From: Pseudomonas sp. PGPPP3
GTDB lineage: Bacteria; Pseudomonadota; Gammaproteobacteria; Pseudomonadales; Pseudomonadaceae
DNA: 8,084 nucleotides
Direction: 5' to 3'
NCBI GenBank assembly: GCA_002256055.1
Contig: NKIE01000113.1
Coordinates: forward strand, 1 to 8,084
Shown here: positions 1-5,749 of the stretch, one piece after another
Position numbering within the stretch: position 1 is the stretch's first letter
Layout of the letters: every line of letters starts with the position of its first letter
Notes under the pieces: model-generated
What the model was told of the DNA's origin: nothing
The model's database searches: none
The model's input: the letters and a program-made list of their open reading frames with translations, nothing else
Made by a program: the position numbers and the translations under genes

Positions 1-1
1 C

Positions 2-721
2 GCGCGCTTCTACCGCAAGGCGCAGGAGTTGCTGCGCATGGCCAAGGAGTTTGAACAGAATGCTCTGGCCGACAACGACATCGTCGCCGGGCAGATCGAT
101 ATCGGCTGCTTCGAGACCGTGGCGCCGCTGTACCTGCCGCGCCTGATTGCCGGCTTCAACGCGCTGTACCCCGGCGTGGAAATCCGCATCCGCGACGGCG
201 AACAACAGGAGCTGGTGCAGGGCCTGACCTCTGGCAGCTTCGCCCTGGTGATCCTCTACGAGCACGACCTCGACGGCACCATCCAGACTCAACCGCTGAT
301 GGCCCCGCAGCGGCCCTACGCCCTGCTGCCCGCCGACCACCGCTTTGCCCAGCAAACCCAGGTGTCGCTGCGCGAACTGGCGCTGGAGCCGATGATCCTG
401 CTCGACGTACAACCGAGCCGAACCTACTTCGTCAGCCTGTTCGACGAGCTGGGCCTAACGCCCAATATCGCCTTCAGCTCACCCTCAATCGAAATGGTCC
501 GCGGCATGGTCGGCCAGGGTTTCGGCTTCTCGATCCTGGTCACCCGCCCGCACAGTGAGCACACCTACGACGGCAAGCGCGTGGTGTGCGTCGACATCGC
601 CGAAGACATCACCGGCTCCGCCCTGGTCGCCGCCTGGCTAAAACGCGCGCAACTGACCAAGTCGGCACAATTGTTTGCGGATTACTGTGCGGAGCAGTTG
701 GCGCAGCCGACGGTGGAGTGA
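2..721 (+). CDS. LysR-type transcriptional regulator, C-terminal part (5' end outside window)
   Basis: The reading frame is open from base 2 to a TGA at 719-721, giving 239 visible residues. LysR regulators are usually about 300 residues, so roughly the first 60, the winged helix-turn-helix, lie upstream of the window. The visible part begins with the linker helix (ARFYRKAQELLRMAKEFEQ) and continues into a LysR substrate-binding domain: GQIDIGCFETVAPLYLP, then LPRLIAGFNALYPGVEI, the sub-domain crossover near LLPADHRFAQ, and the late VRGMVGQGFGFSIL stretch, all typical of the periplasmic-binding-like effector fold. It is convergent with the ArgE-like gene on the - strand, 127 nt apart. By family it binds DNA and a small effector. 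Regulation of the adjacent RidA-DUF1028-ArgE operon is possible from proximity, but LysR proteins more often control a divergent neighbour, which would lie outside the window. The effector is not known. Confidence 0.93.
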   Translation, partial: ARFYRKAQELLRMAKEFEQNALADNDIVAGQIDIGCFETVAPLYLPRLIAGFNALYPGVEIRIRDGEQQELVQGLTSGSFALVILYEHDLDGTIQTQPLMAPQRPYALLPADHRFAQQTQVSLRELALEPMILLDVQPSRTYFVSLFDELGLTPNIAFSSPSIEMVRGMVGQGFGFSILVTRPHSEHTYDGKRVVCVDIAEDITGSALVAAWLKRAQLTKSAQLFADYCAEQLAQPTVE

Positions 722-741
722 AACGTTGGGTGTGCTCAGCC

Positions 742-819
742 CGTAGGATGGGTTGAGCCTGCGATACCCATCAATACCGCCACATGGGTTACGCCGCTGC
801 GCGGCTAACCCATCCTACG
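742..819. repeat. Intergenic inverted-repeat element (CGTAGGATGGGTT / AACCCATCCTACG)
   Basis: Two perfect 13-nt inverted arms, CGTAGGATGGGTT at 742-754 and its complement at 807-819, enclose 52 nt. Inside are two smaller dyads: ACCCAT at 766-771 with ATGGGT at 784-789, and GCCGC-TGC-GCGGC at 793-805 next to the right arm. From memory, sequences of this type (GTAGGATGGGT...ACCCATCCTAC) recur as intergenic repeats in Pseudomonas and related genomes. Copy number cannot be tested within this window. It sits between the converging LysR and ArgE-like genes and could fold as a bidirectional hairpin for both transcripts, but there is no clear T-tract on either side. Confidence 0.7.
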
Positions 820-848
820 AACGTTCCCCCGCCTCTCCCGCCACGCGC

Positions 849-2006
849 TTATTTGCTTTGTTGTAGCCACTCGACCAACCGGCCGAGCATGGCATCGCAC
901 GCGGCCAGTTGTTCGACGCTGACAAACTCGTCCGCCTTATGGCCCTGGTCCATGCTGCCGGGGCCGCAGACCACGGTGGCGATGCCGGCCTGGTCGAACA
1001 GGCCGCCTTCGGTGCCGAAGGCGACAGTGCCAAAGTCATCACGGCCACACAGCAGCGCCAGCAGTTGTGCGGCGGCGCTATCTGGCGCGGTGGCGAGGCC
1101 GGGGTAGGTGCTTAGCGGGGTGAAGCGGATATCCGTGGATGCTTGTACCGCGCGCATCTGTGGCAACAGTTCGCGGGTGGCATAGGCCTGCAGTTCGGCG
1201 GCGACTTGCTGCGGGTCATCGGCTGGCAAGGCACGTACTTCGAAGTCGAACTGGCACTCAGAGGGGACGATATTCAGGGCGCGGCCGCCGCTGATCATGC
1301 CGGTCTGCACAGTCGAATAGGGTGGATCGAAACGCAGGTCATGGCGCTCCGGCGCAGCTAGACGATGACCGATTTCGCCTAGGCGGCCGATCAGCCGGGC
1401 GGCGTATTCGATGGCGTTCACCCCTTGTGGCGCGTAGGCGGAATGACAGGCGGCGCCGTGCACGGCGCAGCGCATCGCCAGCTTGCCCTTGTGGCCGAGC
1501 ACCGGGCGCATCTGCGTGGGTTCGCCGATCAGGCAGATGGCCGGTTTGTCTGGCCGGGTGGCCAGCTCGGCGAGCAGGCTGCGCACGCCGAGGCAGCCGA
1601 CCTCTTCGTCGTAGGAAATGGCGATATGCACGGGCAGGCGCAGCGGCTGGGCGAGTAAGGCCGGCACGGCGGCCAACACGCAGGCGAGGTAGCCCTTCAT
1701 GTCGGCACTGCCGCGGCCATACAACTTGCCGTCGCGCTCGGTCAGCTCGAACGGCGGCACACTCCAGGCCTGGCCGTCCACCGGCACCACGTCGCTGTGC
1801 CCGGACAACAGCACCCCGCCCGCCCCGCTCGGCCCCAGGCGCGCATAGAGGTTGGCCTTGCACCCATCGGCGCTGAACAGCAATTGGCTGTCGACACCGA
1901 AACCGGCCAGGTAGGCGCGCACGAATTCGATCAGCGCCAGGTTGGACTCGCGGCTGACGGTGTTGAAGGCTATCAGTTCGGCCAACAGGTCACGGCTAGT
2001 GCGCAT
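849..2006 (-). CDS. argE: ArgE-like M20 family metallodeacylase (acetylornithine deacetylase-type)
   Basis: The 385 residues match the usual length of ArgE/DapE-type M20 peptidases. The di-zinc site is complete: GHSDVVPV gives His70 and Asp72, GRGSADMKG gives bridging Asp102, SYDEEVG gives catalytic base Glu134 and ligand Glu135, GEPT gives Glu162, and GPGSMDQGHKADEF gives His356. The lid/dimerisation domain lies between them, around residues 175-290. The family hydrolyses the amide of N-acyl amino acids such as N2-acetylornithine in the cytoplasm. Pseudomonads normally make ornithine through the cyclic ArgJ route, so with a RidA-DUF1028 context this copy may deacylate another N-acyl amino acid; that is inference, and the symbol is only a family label. 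The ATG at 2006 has an SD GAGGAG at 2015-2020, 8 nt upstream. It is the last gene of the operon, 40 nt after DUF1028. Closest alternatives are other M20 hydrolases (succinyl-diaminopimelate desuccinylase, carboxypeptidase G2 type). Confidence 0.9.
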   Translation of the reverse strand: MRTSRDLLAELIAFNTVSRESNLALIEFVRAYLAGFGVDSQLLFSADGCKANLYARLGPSGAGGVLLSGHSDVVPVDGQAWSVPPFELTERDGKLYGRGSADMKGYLACVLAAVPALLAQPLRLPVHIAISYDEEVGCLGVRSLLAELATRPDKPAICLIGEPTQMRPVLGHKGKLAMRCAVHGAACHSAYAPQGVNAIEYAARLIGRLGEIGHRLAAPERHDLRFDPPYSTVQTGMISGGRALNIVPSECQFDFEVRALPADDPQQVAAELQAYATRELLPQMRAVQASTDIRFTPLSTYPGLATAPDSAAAQLLALLCGRDDFGTVAFGTEGGLFDQAGIATVVCGPGSMDQGHKADEFVSVEQLAACDAMLGRLVEWLQQSK

Positions 2007-2046
2007 GCCGGTATCTCCTCAATAGGGGCGATAAGAGCGGTGGTAA

Positions 2047-2724
2047 TCACTCATCGCCCGGTACACCGTAGCTGGGCGCCTGGGTCGGGTCGAGGGCGCG
2101 GGTTACGTAGTCATTCATCTGCGGACGATAGGCGCTCCAGAGCTTGCCCAGCTCGCCGATGGGGTCGTGTTCGGCCCAATCTACGCGCAGGTCAACAATC
2201 GGCCAGAGCAGGTCGCTGACCACCGACAGCGCCGCCGAATGCACCGGCCCGGCTTCGCCACCGGCCGCCATGGCCGCCTGCATCGCCGCCAGCAGGCGGT
2301 CGGCCAGGAGCTCACCGGACGCAGCGGCAAACGCCTGGACCATAGCGGCGATCACCTGCGGGCTGGCCAGCAGATTACCGGCGGCCACACATTGCTCGCC
2401 GGCCAGGGCGTTGTGCACACCGAGGGCTTCGCTGCCGGTGAACAGCGCGGTAGCGCCATGCTGGTCGATCACCGCGACCTGGCGATATTGGCTGTAGCCA
2501 TGCCGGGTCAGGGCCTTGTCCAGAGCGCTGCTGGCGGACTCGCCGGCTTCAAGCAGGTCGAGAATTTCCGGGCCCAGGGCTGGCAAGGTGATGTTCTGCG
2601 TGGCAACCGCCCCGACACCGCCACGCACCCAAGGACAGCGGGCGCCAACGGCGATGCTCGATGAGCTAATGGCGATGCCCAGTTGCCCGGTTTCGGCGCA
2701 GCGTCCAACGATGGAAAAGGTCAT
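2047..2724 (-). CDS. DUF1028 family protein (Ntn-hydrolase-like fold)
   Basis: The 225-residue protein starts MTFSIVGRCAETGQLG, the standard DUF1028 opening. It continues with the characteristic AISSSSIAVGARCPW and GGVGAVATQN segments (residues 18-44) and the C-terminal GGEAGPVHSAAL (155-166) and WPIVDLRVDW (174-183) blocks. DUF1028 proteins resemble Ntn hydrolases, but to my knowledge no firm reaction is assigned. No signal peptide is evident, so it is probably cytoplasmic. It lies between a RidA-family gene (9-nt gap) and the ArgE-like gene (40-nt gap), all on the - strand. The close packing suggests co-transcription and a shared catabolic task, perhaps hydrolysis of an amide or peptide-like intermediate; the substrate is unknown. 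The start ATG at 2724 is well set by an AAGGAG at 2730-2735, 5 nt upstream. Confidence 0.9.
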   Translation of the reverse strand: MTFSIVGRCAETGQLGIAISSSSIAVGARCPWVRGGVGAVATQNITLPALGPEILDLLEAGESASSALDKALTRHGYSQYRQVAVIDQHGATALFTGSEALGVHNALAGEQCVAAGNLLASPQVIAAMVQAFAAASGELLADRLLAAMQAAMAAGGEAGPVHSAALSVVSDLLWPIVDLRVDWAEHDPIGELGKLWSAYRPQMNDYVTRALDPTQAPSYGVPGDE

Positions 2725-2729
2725 CGGAA

Positions 2730-2736
2730 CTCCTTA
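2730..2736 (-). promoter_or_regulatory. Stop codon embedded in ribosome binding site (TAAGGAG) between RidA-like and DUF1028 genes
   Basis: Read on the - strand, TAAGGAG carries the TAA stop of the RidA-like gene (2736-2734) and the AAGGAG ribosome binding site of DUF1028, 5 nt before its ATG. A ribosome terminating here sits on the next initiation site, so the two proteins are probably translationally coupled. Confidence 0.75.
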
Positions 2737-3165
2737 GTTGGCCTGCCAGTCGTCCGGCACGACGGCGATCACATCAATCTCCATCAACCACTGCGGCTGG
2801 CCGAGGGCCGAGACCACCAAGCCAGTGGAGATCGGGAACACACCTTTAAGCCATTTGCCGACCTCCTGATAGACCGGCTCGCGGTAACGCGGGTCGATCA
2901 GATAGGTAGTGGTTTTGACGATATGGCTGAGGTCACTGCCGGCTTCTTCGAGCAGTTGTTTGACGTTCTTCATCGCCTGTTCCGCCTGCGCGCGCGGGTC
3001 ACCCAGGCCGACCAGGTTGCCGGCGAAATCGGTGCCGACCTGACCGCGCACATACACCGTATTACCGGCCCGCACGGCCTGGCACAGGTCGTTGTCGAGG
3101 GTCTGGTTGGGATAGGTCTGCTTGGTGTTGAACATGCGAATGCGGGTGTGGGTCGGTGTGCTCAT
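2734..3165 (-). CDS. RidA/YjgF/UK114-family protein, subfamily without the catalytic Arg
   Basis: From ATG 3165 the protein has 143 residues and shows the Rid fold: a TYPNQ segment (17-21), NTVYVRGQVGTD (35-46), then AQAEQAMKNVKQLLEEAGSD (59-78), then HIVKTTTYL (81-89) and the C-terminal WLMEIDVIAV strand (126-135). The open frame extends upstream to 3252, but the 3165 start has an SD GAGGA 5 nt before it and matches how I recall homologues beginning; an internal ATG at 3135 is less likely. Classical RidA deaminates enamine/imine intermediates using an Arg in a P-x-R-S/T motif. Here that position reads PISTGLVV, with Ser113 in place of Arg. This places it with Rid subfamilies (Rid4-Rid7 type) that lack this Arg and probably lack the standard imine deaminase activity. 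It is the first gene of the operon with DUF1028 and the ArgE-like gene. Confidence 0.88.
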   Translation of the reverse strand: MSTPTHTRIRMFNTKQTYPNQTLDNDLCQAVRAGNTVYVRGQVGTDFAGNLVGLGDPRAQAEQAMKNVKQLLEEAGSDLSHIVKTTTYLIDPRYREPVYQEVGKWLKGVFPISTGLVVSALGQPQWLMEIDVIAVVPDDWQAN

Positions 3166-3170
3166 GGCGG

Positions 3171-3175
3171 TCCTC
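3171..3175 (-). promoter_or_regulatory. Ribosome binding site that fixes the RidA-like start
   Basis: On the - strand GAGGA lies 5 nt before ATG 3165-3163. The longer in-frame start at 3252 has no comparable site and would add 29 Arg/Pro-rich residues unlike the family. A perfect palindrome, GGGAGCTCCC (3176-3185), sits directly upstream and could partly occlude this site in the mRNA. Confidence 0.6.
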
Positions 3176-3436
3176 GGGAGCTCCCGCCGGCGCGGGATTG
3201 GCGGCGACACATAACGGCAGGGGAATTCATTCTGGCCAGAGCGGTCAGCCAACGAAATGAGGATTTTTGTCGTCGCTGGCCATAGAAAACGTCGCCACGG
3301 GTGCTGAGCGGCGCCGGCCTGCGCGGGCCGGGGGCTATAGGCAATTTAGTGTCTAGGCCGAGGAATTAACTAATTTCGCCGGGCGTTATTCCCTCGCACT
3401 ATCGCCCCACTGCTGCATGGCCGCCCCTGACCCTGT

Positions 3437-3474
3437 GTTGGGCGGCAGCTCTGTTCAATGGCCTGCGGCCCAAC
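3437..3474 (+). promoter_or_regulatory. Leader stem-loop upstream of the monooxygenase gene
   Basis: GTTGGGC (3437-3443) pairs with GCCCAAC (3468-3474). After a G-G mismatch, GCAG (3445-3448) pairs with CTGC (3463-3466), leaving a 14-nt loop. The 11 base pairs end 53 nt before the ATG at 3528. There is no T-tract after it, so it is unlikely to be a terminator; a mRNA leader structure or protein-binding dyad is more plausible. It matches no riboswitch I recognise. Confidence 0.45.
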
Positions 3475-3527
3475 CCAAGCCAGCGGATGCGGGCACGTTT
3501 CTGACTTAACCATTCAAGGGCACAGGC

Positions 3528-4781
3528 ATGACAGTTGAGAAAATAGACACGCTTATCATTGGGGCTGGCCAGGCCGGCGTGGCCATGAGCGAACACCTGA
3601 GCAACCTTGATGTGCCGCACCTGGTGCTGGAGCGCAGCCGCATCGCCGAACGCTGGCGCAGCGAGCGCTGGGACTCGCTGGTGGCCAACGGCCCAGCCTG
3701 GCATGACCGTTTTCCTGGCCTGGAATTCGATAGCGCTGCCGACGCCTTTGTGCCGAAAGAACAGATAGCCGACTACTTCGTCACCTACGCCAAAAAGATC
3801 AACGCGCCGATCCGCACCGGCGTCGAGGTGTTGCAGGTGACGCGCAACACGGGCCGACCGGGCTTCACGGTGCAAACCTCGGCCGGCGTGATCGAGGCCA
3901 GCCGCGTGGTGGCCGCCACCGGGCCGTTCCAACGCCCGGTGATCCCGTCAATTGCGCCCAAGGATGAGGGCATCACCCAGCTGCACTCGGCCGCCTACCG
4001 CAATCCGCAGCAGTTGCCGGAAGGCGCGGTGCTGGTGGTCGGTGCGGGTTCGTCCGGAGTACAAATCGCCGATGAGCTGCAACGTGCCGGCCGGCAGGTG
4101 TACCTGTCAGTAGGCGCCCACGACCGGCCGCCGCGCAGCTATCGCAACCGCGACTTCTGCTGGTGGCTGGGCGTGCTAGGCGAGTGGGATGCGCAGGCGA
4201 TGAAGCCGGGCACCGAGCATGTAACCATTGCCGTGAGCGGCGCCCATGGCGGCCATACCGTGGATTTTCGCGAGCTGGGCCAGCGCATCACCCTGGTCGG
4301 CATGACCCAGGCGTTCAACGCCGGCGTGGTGAGTTTCCAGGCGGATCTGGCCGCCAACATCGCTCGCGGTGACGAAAACTATCTAGCGTTGCTGGATGCC
4401 GCCGACGCCTATATCGAGCGCAATGGCCTCGACCTGCCGCCCGAGCCTGCCGCACGCACGATGCTGGCGGACCCGCAGTGCCTGAGCCAGCCGCTGCTGG
4501 AACTCGATCTGGCCAAAGCCGGGGTGAGCACGATCATCTGGGCCACCGGCTTTGCGGTGGATTACAGCTGGCTGCAGGTCGACGCCCTCGATGAACACGG
4601 CAAGCCACAGCATCAGCGCGGTGTATCTCGTGAACCTGGAGTGTATTTCGTTGGCCTGCCGTGGCTGTCGCGCCGCGGCTCAACCTTTATCTGGGGGGTC
4701 TGGCACGACGCCAAATACATCGCCGACCATATCGCCACCCAACGCAAATACTTCGCCTACCGCGATGGATCGCAACGCTAG
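3528..4781 (+). CDS. CzcO/FMO-like NAD(P)H-dependent flavoprotein monooxygenase
   Basis: The 417-residue protein has two dinucleotide-binding motifs: GAGQAG at 12-17 (FAD) after a beta strand, with the acidic end of strand 2 at HLVLER, and GAGSSG at 172-177 (NADPH). Between them lie ERWRSERWDSL (41-51), a substrate/FAD-side segment of class B monooxygenases, and QLHSAAYRNP (151-160), a loose form of the FMO fingerprint (FxGxxxHxxxY) in which the leading F-x-G is not conserved. ATGF at 339-342 is the late ATG motif. The family adds one oxygen atom to a nucleophilic or carbonyl substrate in the cytosol; the substrate here is not predictable. No signal peptide or membrane segment is visible. The ATG at 3528 has a moderate SD AAGGG (3516-3520, 7-nt spacing). 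It stands alone on the + strand behind a structured leader and is followed by a hairpin. A YUCCA-like or other oxidoreductase role cannot be excluded. Confidence 0.88.
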   Translation: MTVEKIDTLIIGAGQAGVAMSEHLSNLDVPHLVLERSRIAERWRSERWDSLVANGPAWHDRFPGLEFDSAADAFVPKEQIADYFVTYAKKINAPIRTGVEVLQVTRNTGRPGFTVQTSAGVIEASRVVAATGPFQRPVIPSIAPKDEGITQLHSAAYRNPQQLPEGAVLVVGAGSSGVQIADELQRAGRQVYLSVGAHDRPPRSYRNRDFCWWLGVLGEWDAQAMKPGTEHVTIAVSGAHGGHTVDFRELGQRITLVGMTQAFNAGVVSFQADLAANIARGDENYLALLDAADAYIERNGLDLPPEPAARTMLADPQCLSQPLLELDLAKAGVSTIIWATGFAVDYSWLQVDALDEHGKPQHQRGVSREPGVYFVGLPWLSRRGSTFIWGVWHDAKYIADHIATQRKYFAYRDGSQR

Positions 4782-4786
4782 GCGAT

Positions 4787-4816
4787 CTGAGGCCTGCCCG
4801 AGAGGGCAGGCCTCAG
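4787..4816 (+). terminator. Hairpin after the monooxygenase gene (13-bp stem, GAGA tetraloop)
   Basis: CTGAGGCCTGCCC (4787-4799) and GGGCAGGCCTCAG (4804-4816) pair perfectly around a GAGA loop, 5 nt after the TAG stop. No T-tract follows directly on either strand, so it is not a textbook intrinsic terminator. It may stabilise the mRNA 3' end or terminate inefficiently between the converging genes. Confidence 0.6.
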
Positions 4817-4917
4817 GGCATATGCTCGGCGGCTGAATGTTTTGTTAACGAAGCAGAGCCATGTTGAACATCGATTGGCAAGTCTTAAGCCACAACAATT
4901 GCGGCGTGGCGGCATGG

Positions 4918-5688
4918 CTACGACTTTAAGGCTGGCCGTATTGGGACGGCCAGATGCTGATCAATCGCCGTATTGAAGCGCTGAACTATGGACGCAGGAA
5001 CGCGCTTGGAAAACATCAAGAACATTGGCTCAGGCTGATGTTCTTCAATCGCCAGCAACTGCAACTGCGGCCCGTGTGCTTGCAGCTGGGCGTGCGCCAC
5101 GCTGGCTTCAACCATATAGCCATCGATACGGTTGTTAAGGAGCAACTCCTGCAATTGCTGATTCACGCGCACATCAAGCAAGTGCGATTTAATCGCGGGA
5201 TCCGCAATAATCGAACTCAAGGCATCACCGTAGTAATAGCCCTGAATGAGCCCCAGAATTTTCTCTCGTCCCGCGTCGTTTGGCGTAACCAGCCAGCGCC
5301 GCAGTGATACGGAGACAGCGGGCGAGTGGACCGCCGAAGTGCGCGCGACCATGAACATTTTCTCAGTCCGATAGCTGTGCGAAAAGCGCGCAAAAACCTC
5401 ACGTTCAGGCGTACGACTGACGGCGTAGAGCAAGTCTAAATCGGCCTTTTCTACGTCTTTAAGTTGGCGTTTCCAAGGCATCTCAAGAAACGTCAACTGA
5501 CACTCAGCCTTTTGCGCAAGCTCTCTCAGTAATTCATATTCCGGCCCCTGCAGCCGTCCATCTTGTTTGTAGAACAAGGGAAACCATTCTTCCCAGCCCA
5601 CTTTGAGATGGCACTCGCGCTCTGTTGGCGCAGCTAAAAGCGATACCGAGAGTGCGCTCGTCAATATAAACAGGGCTAAGCGCAACAT
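4918..5688 (-). CDS. Periplasmic solute-binding protein, family 3 type (orphan)
   Basis: The 256-residue protein opens with a signal peptide (MLRLALFILTSALSVSLLAA, probable cleavage near residue 20). It then shows a small family-3 solute-binding (SBP_bac_3-like) fold: KVGWEEWFPLFY (29-40), QGPEYELLRELAQKAECQLTF (47-67), LDLLYAVSRTPERE (84-97), a second lobe from about 110 to 200 with NNRIDGYMVEASVAHAQL, and return to lobe one at PMFLMFSKR. Cys26 and Cys63 could form a disulfide. No ABC permease or ATPase gene adjoins it, so ligand and partner are unknown; orphan proteins of this kind in pseudomonads can serve transport or sensing. The ATG at 5688 has an SD AGAGG (5694-5698), 5 nt upstream. 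It starts 45 nt after the M23 gene and may be co-transcribed. GC content is clearly lower (about 47-48% in 5101-5220) than in the flanking genes. Confidence 0.82.
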   Translation of the reverse strand: MLRLALFILTSALSVSLLAAPTERECHLKVGWEEWFPLFYKQDGRLQGPEYELLRELAQKAECQLTFLEMPWKRQLKDVEKADLDLLYAVSRTPEREVFARFSHSYRTEKMFMVARTSAVHSPAVSVSLRRWLVTPNDAGREKILGLIQGYYYGDALSSIIADPAIKSHLLDVRVNQQLQELLLNNRIDGYMVEASVAHAQLQAHGPQLQLLAIEEHQPEPMFLMFSKRVPASIVQRFNTAIDQHLAVPIRPALKS

Positions 5689-5729
5689 CGCGACCTCTAA
5701 CCATTAAAACCAGTAGAAAAACGGCATGA

Positions 5730-5749
5730 CGTGTTACTCACCCAACACG
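5730..5749 (-). terminator. Weak hairpin plus T-run at the end of the M23 gene
   Basis: CGTGTT (5730-5735) pairs with AACACG (5744-5749) around an 8-nt loop that overlaps the M23 stop codon. On the - strand a run of five Ts (complement of 5717-5721) follows about 8 nt later. The 6-bp stem is short and the gap is long, so at best this is partial attenuation before the solute-binding protein gene. Confidence 0.25.

Larger units (their letters stand above)
3166..3527. promoter_or_regulatory. Divergent intergenic regulatory region between the RidA operon and the monooxygenase gene
   Basis: These 362 nt hold no convincing gene and must carry the promoters for both directions. Dyads seen: GGGAGCTCCC (3176-3185); CCCGC-cggc-GCGGG (3183-3196), mutually exclusive with it; CCGGCC-tgcgcg-GGCCGG (3314-3331); AATTA-ac-TAATT (3364-3375), an AT-rich palindrome in GC-rich surroundings that looks like an operator or promoter core; and a longer hairpin at 3437-3474. 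I could not identify a convincing -35/-10 pair or a sigma-54 GG-GC pair on either strand. Confidence 0.55.

Noticed and set aside
722..825. AACGTT copies at 722-727 and 820-825 as target-site duplication of the intergenic repeat
   Set aside because: The left copy is 14 nt away from the repeat arm while the right one abuts it, and AACGTT is itself palindromic, so the match is likely chance.
1322..1876. Long Arg/Pro-rich open frame on the + strand opposite the ArgE-like gene
   Set aside because: It is an antisense shadow of a gene with a complete M20 active site. Its composition is extreme Arg/Pro/Ala and it has no domain motif or credible ribosome binding site.
3314..3331. GC hairpin CCGGCC-tgcgcg-GGCCGG as terminator
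   Set aside because: There is no T-tract on either strand and it lies in a divergent promoter region where no transcript is expected to end.
3399..3932. 177-residue - strand open frame across the monooxygenase start
   Set aside because: It is antisense to the FAD-binding GxGxxG region of the real gene, with no motif and no supporting start signal.
4861..4929. Possible 22-codon small ORF on the + strand after the monooxygenase hairpin
   Set aside because: There is no clear Shine-Dalgarno, it overlaps the 3' end of the solute-binding gene in antisense, and 22 codons is well within chance.
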